Shown here one piece after another: positions 44,001 through 52,353 of a DNA stretch of 64,000 nt. The DNA is from Polaromonas sp. AET17H-212. GTDB lineage: Bacteria > Pseudomonadota > Gammaproteobacteria > Burkholderiales > Burkholderiaceae_C. The translations under genes and the position numbers were made by a program. Location of the stretch: contig NZ_NBZW01000002.1 in assembly GCF_002379085.1 (NCBI RefSeq), forward strand, positions 1 through 64,000. Direction: 5' to 3'. Numbering within the stretch: the first letter of the stretch is position 1; every line of letters starts with the position of its first letter. Under the pieces are notes generated by a model. That model was not told where the DNA came from and did no database searches. It saw only the letters and a list, made by a program, of their open reading frames with translations.

Positions 44001-46241
44001 AAAGAGGCCGAACACACCCTGCGCGAGAGTGAGGAACGTTTTCGCGCCCTGACCGAGCTGTCGTCGGACTGGTTCTGGGAGCAGGATGCGGATTTCCGCT
44101 TCGTGCGGATTTCCGCGGAAGGGCGCCGCACCCACACGGCGGCGTTCAAGGGTGACAAGTCCACCGGAAAAACGCGCTGGGAACTGCCTTATGTGCAGAT
44201 GGACGACAGCGTCTGGGCCGCACACAGGGCGCAGCTGGAAAGGCACGAAGTTTTTCGTGATTTTGAAGTCACGCGGCTCGACGCCCAGGGTGAGATCCGC
44301 CATGTGTGCATCAGCGGTGTCCCTGTTTTCGACGCCTCCGGCCGCTTCACCGGCTACCGCGGAACCGGCCGCGACACCACCGAGATGCACCGCGTCAGCA
44401 ACGCGCTGCGTGCCAGCGAGATGCAGTTGCGCGAGATCACGGACACCGTGCCGGCCCTGATCGCCTATGTCGACAAGGCGCAGTGCTTTCGCTTTCACAA
44501 CCGGGCCTATGAAGAAGGCTTCGGCCTGTCGCATGCGCAGATCGACGGCAAGACCCTGCTCGAGGTCATGGGCGAGGAGTTTTACCAGGTCGTGCGCGCC
44601 CGGGTCGACGAGGTCCTGTCGGGTTACCCGGTGGTCTACGAACGCACCCAGAAGACCGCGCGCGGCGACTACCGCGACTACGTGGTCAATTATTTCCCGC
44701 GTTACGGCGACGGCAAGGAAGAAGGTGAGGTCATCGGGTTTTATTCGCTGGCGACCGACGTGACCGAGCTCAAGCGCATCGACCGCATGAAAAGCGAGTT
44801 TGTCTCCACGGTCAGTCACGAGCTGCGCACGCCGCTCACCTCCATCCGCGGTTCGCTGGGTTTGATCTCCGGCGGCGTGGCCGGCGAGTTGCCGGCGTCC
44901 GTCAAGACCCTGGTGGACATTGCCAGGAACAACTGCGAGCGGCTGATCCGTCTGATCAACGACATCCTGGACATCGAAAAAATCGAGTCCGGCAAGATGC
45001 GCCTGGACTTGCAGGTGGTGGATTTCCAGCCCTTGCTGGCACAGGTGCTGGCGGCCAACGAAGGTTTTGGGGCGGCGCAGAACGTCAGTCTGAGCCTGGA
45101 TTTCCCGGAGGGTGAGCTGCGGGTCCAGGTGGACAGCGACCGCCTGGCCCAGGTTGTGACCAACCTGCTGTCCAATGCGGTGAAATTTTCACCGCCGGGC
45201 GGGATGGTGGAGGTCCATGTCAAACGCGCCGGCCTCGGCGTGCGGGTGGAAGTGCGTGACCACGGGCCGGGTATTCCGGAAGAATTCCGCAAGCGCATCT
45301 TCCAGAAATTCTCCCAGGCGGATTCGTCCGACACGCGCCAGAAGGGCGGCACCGGGCTGGGCCTGAATATTTCCAGGGCGATTGTCGAACGCCTCGGCGG
45401 CAGCATGGGTTTTGACAGCAAAGCCGGAATCGGATCCACCTTTTTCTTTGAACTGCCCGAATGGAAAGAGGCAGCGCCGCGTCTTCCAGCCCAGGCCCGG
45501 GTCTGCACCCGGCCATGCGTGCTGATCTGCGAAGACGACCGGGACATTGCCCGCCTGATCGCGATGATGCTGGACAAGGGCGGCTTTGACAGCGACATGG
45601 TTTACAGCGCCTCCGAGGTGATGGCTCATCTGGCGGTCAACCGGTATGCCGCGATGACGCTGGACCTCAAGCTGCCCGACCAGGATGGCATCTCGCTGAT
45701 CCGTACCCTGCGCAGCCAGGACGGCACGCGTGACCTGCCGATTGTGGTGGTGTCGGCCATGGCCGGGGAGGGCCAGATTCAGTTCAACAACCAGCCGCTG
45801 ACGGTGTCTGGCTGGCTCGAAAAACCGATTGATGAAAACCTGTTGATCCGCAGTCTGCGCCATGCGATGGACGGCATGGCCGAGGGCAAGCCCCGCATCC
45901 TGCATGTGGAGGACGATCTGGATATCCAGCGCATCACGGCAGCGATCGTGCAGGACTTCGCCACCTTTGAATTTGCCGCCACGCTGCAGGAAGCCCGCGC
46001 GTGCCTGCTGGCGCAGACCTACGACCTGGTCCTGCTCGATCTGACCCTGCCCGGTGAATCAGGCTGGGATCTGTTGGCCGACATCGAAGCGCTGGAGCGG
46101 CCGCCGCCGGTTGTGGTTTTTTCGGCCAGCGAGGTGGACCGCGCCCAGGGAACCCGGGCCGCTGCCGTGCTGGTCAAGGCGCAAACCTCGAACGACGAAC
46201 TGCTGCAGACGCTGCAGCGGGTGCTCAGCCAGGCGCGCTGA
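41052..46241 (+). CDS. Multi-PAS hybrid histidine kinase with two kinase cores and two receivers
   Basis: A 1729-residue cytoplasmic sensor with no membrane segment. A GTG start opens a short coiled coil, then four PAS domains (~53-168, 182-295, 305-430, 440-560), kinase core 1 (phospho-acceptor His602 in SVAHDLRSPLSS, HATPase to ~815), three more PAS domains (~868-985, 996-1118, 1124-1240), kinase core 2 (His1256 in [12 protein letters not shown]) and two receivers (Asp1538 in LDLKLPDQDG; Asp1663 in LLDLTLPGESG). Three PAS units share the motif SSDW(Y/F)WE.DA.FRF and FRDFE, marking internal duplication. It may be a fusion of two kinases. No partner regulator with an output domain adjoins it. 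The ligand is unknown. Confidence 0.92.
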   Translation: MKGNADLAEENRRLKARLLELESAHDLLNRALAEQKREADLLRSSAQGLRDLATISADWYWEQDAAYRFVRFSGEQAAVELDIERDNHIGKCRWELAGAVPLSGSWEAHRALLDAHQPFRNFEYMRKLGDALPHYLSVSGIPVFDEQNRFLGYRGTVHDISAIKRSEEAERQAAGFLDEVVDNLPIAFQLKSVQDGFRIVGWNKAAEALYGVTREEAMGRTVHALWPKEDADRMHAADLELIAAGVMQDLPDRLAATRHRGAIRIHMRKVPLKDASGAVTHILVTSGDVTGRLAAEARLRYSQERFRSLTQLSSDWYWELDDQFRFTRMSSGATRFGRLPADAGGQAQISDYIGRRRWDIDDNPRNKAAWKVHRAQLENHETFRDFEYERVDLDGQHIFFSISGEPVVDMDGKFKGYRGVGTDITARKQTEAALVASEARFRSVVGALAEGIIMRDAEGRIFDCNASAERILGLTLAQMRGETLLGPTWQTLREDGSLMTEDERPSMVARRTGLPQSNVVLCYRKPDGSDLWALINVRPLFDRAGDAPSGFVSTITDISKRKRAEIEIVRLNVDLENRVSRRTAQLEAANTELEAFSYSVAHDLRSPLSSIDGYCALLQKAVSPQADERAGHYLSRIRGGVRRMGELTDGLLLLAKLSRTSLNWQSVDLGAEATRVVAQLSESEPGRDVRVTVEPGMLARADVALIRQVLENLIRNAWKFSAKKTRTEIVVGRETVADQPPVYFVRDQGAGFDMAYADKLFGTFQRLHSPEEFAGSGIGLATVKRIIIRHGGRIWASSVLGEGSTFYFTLGSDQGHALPGEDVSAEDAGIALALPRSRHLFRDTGRAARDSAGSLISSDNDIFSAGDQQFSSAFEHAAIGMALIAVDSRRIKVNSAFCQMLGYSEAEMLARTVQDITHPEDVEWDLLQRKRALAGEIETYQWEKRYLHKSGRIVWAYLTCSLVRDPDRKPLHFISQVQDITERKEAEHTLRESEERFRALTELSSDWFWEQDADFRFVRISAEGRRTHTAAFKGDKSTGKTRWELPYVQMDDSVWAAHRAQLERHEVFRDFEVTRLDAQGEIRHVCISGVPVFDASGRFTGYRGTGRDTTEMHRVSNALRASEMQLREITDTVPALIAYVDKAQCFRFHNRAYEEGFGLSHAQIDGKTLLEVMGEEFYQVVRARVDEVLSGYPVVYERTQKTARGDYRDYVVNYFPRYGDGKEEGEVIGFYSLATDVTELKRIDRMKSEFVSTVSHELRTPLTSIRGSLGLISGGVAGELPASVKTLVDIARNNCERLIRLINDILDIEKIESGKMRLDLQVVDFQPLLAQVLAANEGFGAAQNVSLSLDFPEGELRVQVDSDRLAQVVTNLLSNAVKFSPPGGMVEVHVKRAGLGVRVEVRDHGPGIPEEFRKRIFQKFSQADSSDTRQKGGTGLGLNISRAIVERLGGSMGFDSKAGIGSTFFFELPEWKEAAPRLPAQARVCTRPCVLICEDDRDIARLIAMMLDKGGFDSDMVYSASEVMAHLAVNRYAAMTLDLKLPDQDGISLIRTLRSQDGTRDLPIVVVSAMAGEGQIQFNNQPLTVSGWLEKPIDENLLIRSLRHAMDGMAEGKPRILHVEDDLDIQRITAAIVQDFATFEFAATLQEARACLLAQTYDLVLLDLTLPGESGWDLLADIEALERPPPVVVFSASEVDRAQGTRAAAVLVKAQTSNDELLQTLQRVLSQAR

Positions 46242-46297
46242 TCGAGGGGCGCGCCTTCGGGCGGCGGGCCTGCAGCAGCAAGCCCGCCTCGGGGCGT

Positions 46298-46855
46298 TTA
46301 CATCCGACCCAGATCCTGAATGGCGTCCACCACCATGCTGGTGCCCACGGCGATCAGCAGAATGTCGCTGGCCACGCGCACATACTTGTGGCCGGCAGGG
46401 GGGGTACCCAGCTGGATCAGCACGGAATTGGGCACCGGGTAAAACACCACGTCACGCGGCAGCGGCTGGCCCATGGCCCATTTTTTGGCCTGGCCCGGGG
46501 GCATGCAGCCATTGTTTTTCTTGGCCAGGCCGGGAGGGCAGCGACCGGCGTTGTACTGCTTGCCGTAGTACTCGCGGATCACCACGCGCTGCTGGTCGCC
46601 GAAGTAAGCGCCTACGCGGACGTCTTGTTGCGCCGGACGGGCCTGCTGGGCACCTTTGTTGCTGCCGTTTCCATTGTCGCCCCGGCCAGCTTTGTCCGAC
46701 TTGCCATCGGAACGTTCATTTTGTTCCTGCTTGCCGCCTTTGCCTTTGCCTTGGCCGGCCCATTCGGGTTTCTCGGCCCAGGTGGAGCCTGCCGCGAAAG
46801 CAAACGCCAAAACGAGGGGCAGCGCACGAAGTTGACGCAATTGTTTCATGTTCAT
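46298..46855 (-). CDS. RcnB/CigR-like periplasmic protein
   Basis: A 185-residue secreted protein: signal peptide (LPLVLAFAFAAGSTWAE), a low-complexity Gly/Lys/Asn/Gln-rich segment (~30-75), and a C-terminal RcnB-like domain with DQQRVVIREYY, CPPGLAKKNNGCMPPGQAKK, and YVRVASDILLIAVGTSMVVDAI. RcnB proteins act in periplasmic nickel/cobalt homeostasis; CigR is a related inner-membrane protein. Nickel handling would fit the urease locus but is not shown here. The start could be Met1 or Met3. Confidence 0.8.
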   Translation of the reverse strand: MNMKQLRQLRALPLVLAFAFAAGSTWAEKPEWAGQGKGKGGKQEQNERSDGKSDKAGRGDNGNGSNKGAQQARPAQQDVRVGAYFGDQQRVVIREYYGKQYNAGRCPPGLAKKNNGCMPPGQAKKWAMGQPLPRDVVFYPVPNSVLIQLGTPPAGHKYVRVASDILLIAVGTSMVVDAIQDLGRM

Positions 46856-47027
46856 GATGTGACCTTGGGAGCTAGGTAATCGGCCGGGCCTGGGTCCGGT
46901 GCTTGGTTAACTACTTTATAACGCGTCACCTTCGATTTCGTTGTCCTTTTGGCTGACAGGGCGCCTTCCGGCGATATTGTCCTACAGCCCGGCCGGGCCG
47001 CCCGTCGCGCCAGGCGCTCCCGAGGAT

Positions 47028-48014
47028 TTACAGCCTGGCCCAGTCGGAATAGCTGACCAGGGCCGGGCGTGGCGCATGGCCCAGCAGTCGGTGCAGCGCG
47101 ACGCACAGGCTGCTGAGATCGTCGCCCTTGTTGATCACAAGCGCTGCACCCTCCTCGTACGCCCGGGCTTCGAGCGCGCTGTCCATGTAGCCGGAAATGA
47201 TGATGACGGGCAGGTCGGCCCGGAGCAGCTTGACCTGCCTGAGCAGGTCTATCCCCGTGTGAGTCTGCAGCCGGTAATCGGTCACCAGCACATCACAGCC
47301 GAAAGGGTCGGCCTGCAGGGCGGCCAGCGCCTGCCGGGCGCTTTCGTGACAGGTGACGCGAAAGCCCGCCTGGGGCAGCGTGTCGCTGACCAGCGCCCGC
47401 ATGGCTTCGTAGTCGTCGACATAGACGACTTGGGGCGTTTCCTTGCCAGCGTCCATACCGGCCGCGGTTTCCAGCGGCACGGCGGCCGGCAGGTAGATGT
47501 CGAAGGCTGTGCCGCGACCGGGCTCGGGTGACACGTTGATCATGCCCTGGTGTCGCTCAATGATGTCGCGCACTTCCGGCAGCGGCAGGCGGCGTGCGCT
47601 GGCAGGCCTCTCGTCGGTCTGCGCCGGCGCCGGCACCAGTGTGTGGAAGGGACCGGTGGCCGCCCGGCTGCTGTTGCTGATGACCAGCCGTGCGTAACGC
47701 CGGGGCGGCAGCCCGCCCTGCAGCTTGTCGGCATCGGGGTCCAGCACCACGTCATCGAGCAGTATCTCGGTCATCTCCACAACGATCTGCGTTGCCAGGC
47801 CCACCATCGACTGCCACGCGACGATACAGGCGCTCAACAGGGCGTGCTCGAGCCGGTCGGCGTGTGCGCGCAGCCAGGGGTCTTCATGGGAGAGTTCCAG
47901 TGCCAGTTCGACTTCGCGGGGAAGCAGGGCGCGAAAGCGGTGCAGGGCCCGCAACACGATGGGCTCCAGCTTCTGATTGAGCGTTTCTTCGGCGTGCGGA
48001 GCGTCAGACGGCAT
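47028..48014 (-). CDS. Receiver-domain protein with a degenerate histidine-kinase module
   Basis: A 328-residue soluble protein. The first ~175 residues follow the layout of a HisKA/HATPase tail (HADRLEHALLSACIVAWQSM, later IIERHQGMINVSPEPGRGTAF) but lack the phospho-acceptor His and the usual G-box glycines, so ATP binding and kinase activity look lost. The last ~125 residues are a receiver domain: VVYVDDYEAM, phospho-acceptor Asp in VLVTDYRLQTHTG, and the conserved Lys in LVINKGDD. It may be a phosphate sink or partner for another kinase. Confidence 0.8.
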   Translation of the reverse strand: MPSDAPHAEETLNQKLEPIVLRALHRFRALLPREVELALELSHEDPWLRAHADRLEHALLSACIVAWQSMVGLATQIVVEMTEILLDDVVLDPDADKLQGGLPPRRYARLVISNSSRAATGPFHTLVPAPAQTDERPASARRLPLPEVRDIIERHQGMINVSPEPGRGTAFDIYLPAAVPLETAAGMDAGKETPQVVYVDDYEAMRALVSDTLPQAGFRVTCHESARQALAALQADPFGCDVLVTDYRLQTHTGIDLLRQVKLLRADLPVIIISGYMDSALEARAYEEGAALVINKGDDLSSLCVALHRLLGHAPRPALVSYSDWARL

Positions 48015-48150
48015 GGATTTCTTTCCGCGGCAGGGGTCGGCAAGCGCGCTGGTGCGGCGTTGTGCGCGACGGGGAAAGATTAGGTCTTTTGGCCTAGGGC
48101 GTCAATGAGGCTTGTTCTGGCGGGTACGCCGCAGGCCGTGGAACGTTATG

Positions 48151-48207
48151 CCAAAAACGGCTGCAGCCCCATACAGATAATCAGTAAGTGCTATCAATAA
48201 AATAGCG
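48151..48207 (+). repeat. Dispersed intergenic repeat, divergent copy 5
   Basis: CCAAAAACGGCTGCAGCCCC followed by a spacer and TGCTATCAATAAAATAGC has the same modules as the other copies in the opposite orientation. It lies between the receiver gene and the EF-hand gene, about 20 bp from the latter's stop. Confidence 0.55.
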
Positions 48208-48226
48208 TTCTCGCCGTGGTCCCCTG

Positions 48227-48610
48227 TCAGCGGCTTTTGGCCTGGTTCAACGCGCTTTCGAATTCCTGATGCGACAGGGCGCTGTCCTTGTTCGTGTCGG
48301 CTTCATCAAAGTGCCTGGCCACGCCGCGAAAGCCGGAGGCCTCTTCGCGGCTGATCTTGCCGTCCTTGTTGGTGTCCATGAAGCTGAAGGCCCGTGCAAT
48401 GTCTCCGGCGGTGTATCTGGGTTCGGTAGCGGCCGAGGCCGTCGAGACCATGGAGGTGGACGGCGCAGACTGCACCTGCACCGCCGTCGGAGCGGCTGGC
48501 GTAGTCGCGGCAGGTTGGGCGTGCGCCACGGGCGCCAGCAGGGCCGCCGCTGCGGTGGCGAGGGCGAAAAGGGTACGGGATGCACCCCGTGAGGTTGTGG
48601 TCAAAGTCAT
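48227..48610 (-). CDS. Secreted EF-hand calcium-binding protein
   Basis: A 127-residue protein with a signal peptide (FALATAAAALLAPVAHAQ), a Thr/Ala/Ser-rich spacer and two EF hands near the C-terminus. Loop 1 DTNKDGKISREE is canonical. Loop 2 DTNKDSALSHQE has Ser instead of the conserved Gly at position 6, so its affinity may be lower. The ATG at 48610 with an AGGAAA site is chosen; a start 12-20 residues upstream is possible. Such proteins are thought to buffer or sense calcium in the periplasm. Confidence 0.8.
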   Translation of the reverse strand: MTLTTTSRGASRTLFALATAAAALLAPVAHAQPAATTPAAPTAVQVQSAPSTSMVSTASAATEPRYTAGDIARAFSFMDTNKDGKISREEASGFRGVARHFDEADTNKDSALSHQEFESALNQAKSR

Positions 48611-48934
48611 CGGTTTCCTGACGATAGTGGCAAACATGAACTCCATTGAACGCCAATCGACGTGTCGGCGCCAGCAAGGTTGCACGGTGTTGCGTGACTT
48701 TACATCGCTGGAGGAGCGGGACACATTTCTTTGCGCTGATCAGGCGGTTCGGGTTGCCCGCTGACAGCAGCTGTCCGGCCTGTCCCACAGGCTGCAAACC
48801 TCTGGACTGGCGAGCGAGCCATTCGATGGAGGCGATCATCAGGCAGAGCGTCACCGCGCAAACGGAAACCGGCCTTCCCGGTGCCACCTGAGTGGCAGGC
48901 GGCACTCATTTACCCAGCCAGGAACCGTGAACCC
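48611..48934. other. Divergent intergenic region
   Basis: About 320 bp between the start codons of the EF-hand gene and the AI-2E-type transporter. It presumably holds both promoters. I see no sigma-54 motif, tRNA, or supported coding sequence; the short open frames in it have no family features. Confidence 0.4.
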
Positions 48935-50029
48935 ATGAACCTCCCCGACGCAGCGAAATCCACCGCGCTTGAAGACAAGACCTTCCTGCTTCTGCTGTTG
49001 GCCGTCTCGGTGGCCTTCCTCTGGATACTCTGGCCGTTTTACGGCGCGGTGTTCTGGGGCGCGGTGCTGGCCATCATGTTCAAGCCGCTGTACCTGCGCG
49101 TGCTCAGGGCGATGCCGGCCAGGCGTGTGGGTGCTGCGCTGCTGACACTGCTGATCATCCTGGTGGCGGTCATCCTGCCAGTGGGCATCGTGACCGGGCT
49201 GCTGATCCAGGAAGGCGGCAGCGTCTACCAGCGCATGCAGTCGGGTGAACTCAGTGTGGCGCGTTACTTCCAGCAGGTCTATGAGGCCTTGCCGGCCTGG
49301 ATCACCGGCCTGCTCGACCGCTTCGGCATGAACAACTTCGGGTTGGTGCAACAGCGGATCACCGAAGGGCTGACCAAGGGCAGCCAGTTTTTCGCCACGC
49401 AGGCGCTGAACATCGGGCAAGGCACCTTCGATTTTTTCGTCAGTTTTTTTGTCATGCTCTACCTGCTGTTCTTCCTGTTGCTCGACGGTTCGGCCCTGGT
49501 CATGCGCATCAAGGATGCCGTGCCGCTCAATGAGGATGTCAAGCGCAAGCTGTCGACCAAATTCACCACTGTCATTCGCGCGACGGTCAAGGGCAACATC
49601 GTGGTGGCCCTGATCCAGGGCGCGCTGGGCGGCCTGATCCTGTGGGTGCTGGGCGTGCATGCGCCGGTGCTGTGGGGCACGCTGATGGCCTTTTTGTCGC
49701 TGCTGCCGGCTGTCGGAGCGGCCATGGTGTGGCTGCCTGTCGCGATTTATTTCCTGGCGACGGGGGCGATCGTCAAGGGCGTGGTGCTGATCGCCTTCGG
49801 CGTGCTGGTGATCGGCCTGGTCGACAACATCCTGCGCCCGGTGCTGGTCGGCAAAGACACGCGGATGCCCGACTACGTGGTGCTGGTGTCCACGCTGGGC
49901 GGCATGGCGCTGTTTGGCCTGAACGGCTTTGTCATCGGCCCTGCCATCGCGGCGATGTTCATGGCGGCCTGGGATCTGTTTGCCAGGGCGCGGCAGGCGG
50001 AGGATCCGGAGCCGCCCGAGGCACCTTGA
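48935..50029 (+). CDS. AI-2E family transporter/permease (DUF20)
   Basis: A 364-residue inner-membrane protein of the AI-2E transporter superfamily (PerM/TqsA-like). Eight or so transmembrane helices are seen, starting FLLLLLAVSVAFLWILWPFY, with the soluble loop of ~100 residues between helices 3 and 4, and the C-terminal ALIQGALGGLILWVLGVHAPVLWGTL and NILRPVLVGKDTRMPDYVVLVS signatures. Members export autoinducer-2 or ions; this one's substrate is unknown. The ATG at 48935 is chosen over an earlier one in non-conserved sequence. Confidence 0.9.
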   Translation: MNLPDAAKSTALEDKTFLLLLLAVSVAFLWILWPFYGAVFWGAVLAIMFKPLYLRVLRAMPARRVGAALLTLLIILVAVILPVGIVTGLLIQEGGSVYQRMQSGELSVARYFQQVYEALPAWITGLLDRFGMNNFGLVQQRITEGLTKGSQFFATQALNIGQGTFDFFVSFFVMLYLLFFLLLDGSALVMRIKDAVPLNEDVKRKLSTKFTTVIRATVKGNIVVALIQGALGGLILWVLGVHAPVLWGTLMAFLSLLPAVGAAMVWLPVAIYFLATGAIVKGVVLIAFGVLVIGLVDNILRPVLVGKDTRMPDYVVLVSTLGGMALFGLNGFVIGPAIAAMFMAAWDLFARARQAEDPEPPEAP

Positions 50030-50101
50030 CCTCGGCCTGGCGGCAGCCCTGACGGAAAAATAATTCGCAGGGTCAGGTGCCGGGAAATGCCGGAACCACC
50101 C

Positions 50102-50527
50102 TCAACGGGGGAGCACCTTGTAGGACCGGCCGTCCGCTGCGGAGCCCGAGCTTTCTCCCTGAACAACCAGCGGCGCAAACACGCGAATCTCGGTCGTGAC
50201 CGGCACGGTGAATTGGGTTTCCAGCGTGGATTTCCCGTTTCCCTTCGTGATCGCCTTGACATCCTGGCCAAGCTCCGAACTGTCGGCCGCCAGAACGAGA
50301 AGCTTGATCGTTCCCGATGCCGAGGTCAGCACATAACTGACGTCGATCTTTAGCCTGACTTGCTGACCCGGGTGAAGGACCTGGCTGGTGTCGGGTGAGA
50401 TGGAGGTGATTTGCGCCAACGAACCGAAGGGCGGCTGGTTGGCGGGTTGCCCCATGGATTGGCAACCGGGCAAAAAAATGGAAACAGCAATCGCCGCAAA
50501 CAGTGAGGGTGAAAATTTGATGAGCAT
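50102..50527 (-). CDS. Putative lipoprotein of unknown function
   Basis: A 141-residue product with a lipoprotein signal: MLIKFSPSLFAAIAVSIFLP then GCQ, lipobox LPGC with Cys22. The mature part is Ser/Thr/Gln-rich with beta-strand character (VLHPGQQVRLKIDVSYVLTS, TIKLLVLAADSSELGQDVK, TQFTVPVTTEIRVF), resembling an immunoglobulin-like fold. No catalytic motif is visible. It lies alone between two plus-strand genes, divergent from urtA. Confidence 0.8.
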   Translation of the reverse strand: MLIKFSPSLFAAIAVSIFLPGCQSMGQPANQPPFGSLAQITSISPDTSQVLHPGQQVRLKIDVSYVLTSASGTIKLLVLAADSSELGQDVKAITKGNGKSTLETQFTVPVTTEIRVFAPLVVQGESSGSAADGRSYKVLPR

Positions 50528-50886
50528 TGTCCCATCCTGAACCGGATGAAGATAAATGTCAAAGGCGGGGTGCGACTGGCCAATGGAAAAGACGATACGC
50601 CCGTTCCCGCGTGGCTGGCTGCTGCCGGTGCCTGGGCGCCCTGTCCGGGAAGGCCAGGCCGGCGCCGGGTGGAGGGCCCCAGTTCCTGCGCCACAACCGG
50701 CGTCAGCCCCCGGAACCACGTTTGGCGGCGAACCAGCACGCGTTGTGATCCTCGCCGGCATACGCCACCCGGCGTATTCCCCAATCCTTTTCCGGTCTCC
50801 AGAATCGCTTCATCGCTTCGCAAAAGCCTCCGTCCGGCGGTTGTGCGAGGCGAAACGCGAACTACCTACCTACCGGAGAAGCACAC
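50528..50886. other. Intergenic region upstream of urtA
   Basis: About 360 bp between the divergent lipoprotein and urtA genes. It should carry the urt operon promoter. The best GG-N10-GC pair I find (TGGCGGCGAACCAGCA at 50723-50738) matches the sigma-54 consensus poorly, so I do not call a promoter. Long non-coding open frames here show no family features. Confidence 0.4.
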
Positions 50887-52164
50887 ATGCAACGTCGTTT
50901 TACCCTCAAGGCGCTGAGCGCCGCCGTCGCCCTGGCGGGCCTCTCGGTTCTGCCAGCCCATGCCCAGTCGGGCGGTACCATCAAGGTGGGCATTCTGCAC
51001 AGCCTGTCGGGCACCATGGCCATTTCGGAAACCGTGTTGAAAGACACGGTGCTGATGGCGATTGACGAAATCAATGCCAAGGGCGGCGTGCTGGGCAAGA
51101 AGCTCGAGCCGGTGATTGTGGACCCGGCTTCCAACTGGCCGCTGTTTGCTGAAAAAACCAAGCAGCTGCTCGGCCAGGACAAGGTGTCCGTGATTTTCGG
51201 CTGCTGGACCTCGGTGTCGCGCAAGTCGGTGCTGCCAGTCGTCGAGGAAATGAACGGCCTGCTGTTCTACCCTGTGCAGTACGAAGGTGAAGAACTGTCC
51301 AAAAACGTGTTCTACACCGGTGCGGCCCCCAACCAGCAAGCCATTCCTGCGGTGGACTACCTGATGAGCAAGGCCGGCGGCGGTGCCAAGCGCTGGGTCC
51401 TGTTGGGCACCGACTATGTCTACCCACGGACGACCAACAAGATTCTGCGCGCCTACCTGAAAAGCAAGGGTGTCAAGGACAGCGACATCGACGAAAAATA
51501 CACACCGTTCGGCCACTCGGACTACCAGACCATCGTGGCTGACGTGAAGAAGTTTTCTGCCGGCGGTAAAACGGCGGTGGTCTCCACCATCAACGGTGAC
51601 TCCAACGTGCCTTTCTACAAGGAACTCGGCAACGCCGGCCTGAAAGCCAAGGACGTGCCGGTGGTCGCTTTTTCCGTGGGTGAAGAAGAGTTGCGTGGCG
51701 TGGACACGAAACCGCTGGTGGGCCACCTGGCGGCCTGGAACTATTTCCAGTCGATCAAGAGCCCGGCCAACACCGAGTTCATCAAGAAGTGGTCGGACTA
51801 CGCCAAGGCCAAGGGCATTGCCGGCCACAAGGACAAGCCTTTGACCAACGACCCAATGGAAGCCACTTACATCGGCATCAACATGTGGAAGCAGGCGGTC
51901 GAGAAAGCCAAGTCCACCGACACCGACAAGGTGATCGCCGCCATGGCCGGCCAGACCTTCAAGGCACCGTCGGGCATCGTCTCCAAGATGGACGAGAAGA
52001 ACCACCACCTGCACAAGTCGGTGTTTATCGGTGAGATCAAGGCCGACGGCCAGTTCAATGTGGTGTGGAAGACGCCCGGCCCGGTGAAAGCCAAGCCATG
52101 GAGCCCGTACATCGAAGGCAACGACAAGAAGCCTGACGAGCCAGCCAAGGTGGCTTCCAAGTAA
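50887..52164 (+). CDS. urtA: Urea ABC transporter, substrate-binding protein
   Basis: UrtA captures urea in the periplasm for the UrtBCDE transporter. The 425-residue precursor has a signal peptide (MQRRFTLKALSAAVALAGLS ... PAHAQ) and the Leu/Ile/Val-binding-type fold with family motifs: TIKVGILHSLSGTMAISE, VIDPASNWPLF-like VIVDPASNWPLFAEK, VIFGCWTSVSRKSVLPVVEE and LLFYPVQYEGEE. It is first in urtABCDE and followed by a strong terminator that will limit transcription into the other genes, making UrtA the most abundant product. Confidence 0.97.
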   Translation: MQRRFTLKALSAAVALAGLSVLPAHAQSGGTIKVGILHSLSGTMAISETVLKDTVLMAIDEINAKGGVLGKKLEPVIVDPASNWPLFAEKTKQLLGQDKVSVIFGCWTSVSRKSVLPVVEEMNGLLFYPVQYEGEELSKNVFYTGAAPNQQAIPAVDYLMSKAGGGAKRWVLLGTDYVYPRTTNKILRAYLKSKGVKDSDIDEKYTPFGHSDYQTIVADVKKFSAGGKTAVVSTINGDSNVPFYKELGNAGLKAKDVPVVAFSVGEEELRGVDTKPLVGHLAAWNYFQSIKSPANTEFIKKWSDYAKAKGIAGHKDKPLTNDPMEATYIGINMWKQAVEKAKSTDTDKVIAAMAGQTFKAPSGIVSKMDEKNHHLHKSVFIGEIKADGQFNVVWKTPGPVKAKPWSPYIEGNDKKPDEPAKVASK

Positions 52165-52198
52165 GGTCGCCGCCGCAGGTTTTGGGGCCTGCGGTGCG

Positions 52199-52236
52199 AG
52201 CCGCACCTGGTCTTGCAGAACAGGTGCGGCTTTTTT
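52199..52236 (+). terminator. Intrinsic terminator/attenuator after urtA
   Basis: An 11-bp perfect stem (AGCCGCACCTG and CAGGTGCGGCT, loop of 11 nt) is followed by seven T. It lies between urtA and urtB and probably causes partial termination, so the periplasmic protein is made in excess. Confidence 0.92.
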
Positions 52237-52353
52237 GTGGTCTGGCCCACTTCTTGCACTACTCCGGTGCATGGTTTTCAAGGAAGTTGCAGCCTGGGCA
52301 CAACGCCAAGCAAGTATCGGCTGGCTGCTGTGCCCAACCTACAGGTTCTTCTC

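Noticed and set aside
50723..50738. Possible sigma-54 promoter upstream of urtA
   Set aside because: GG-N10-GC spacing is present but the flanking positions (TGGCGG, CAGCA) fit poorly, and it lies about 150 bp from the start codon.
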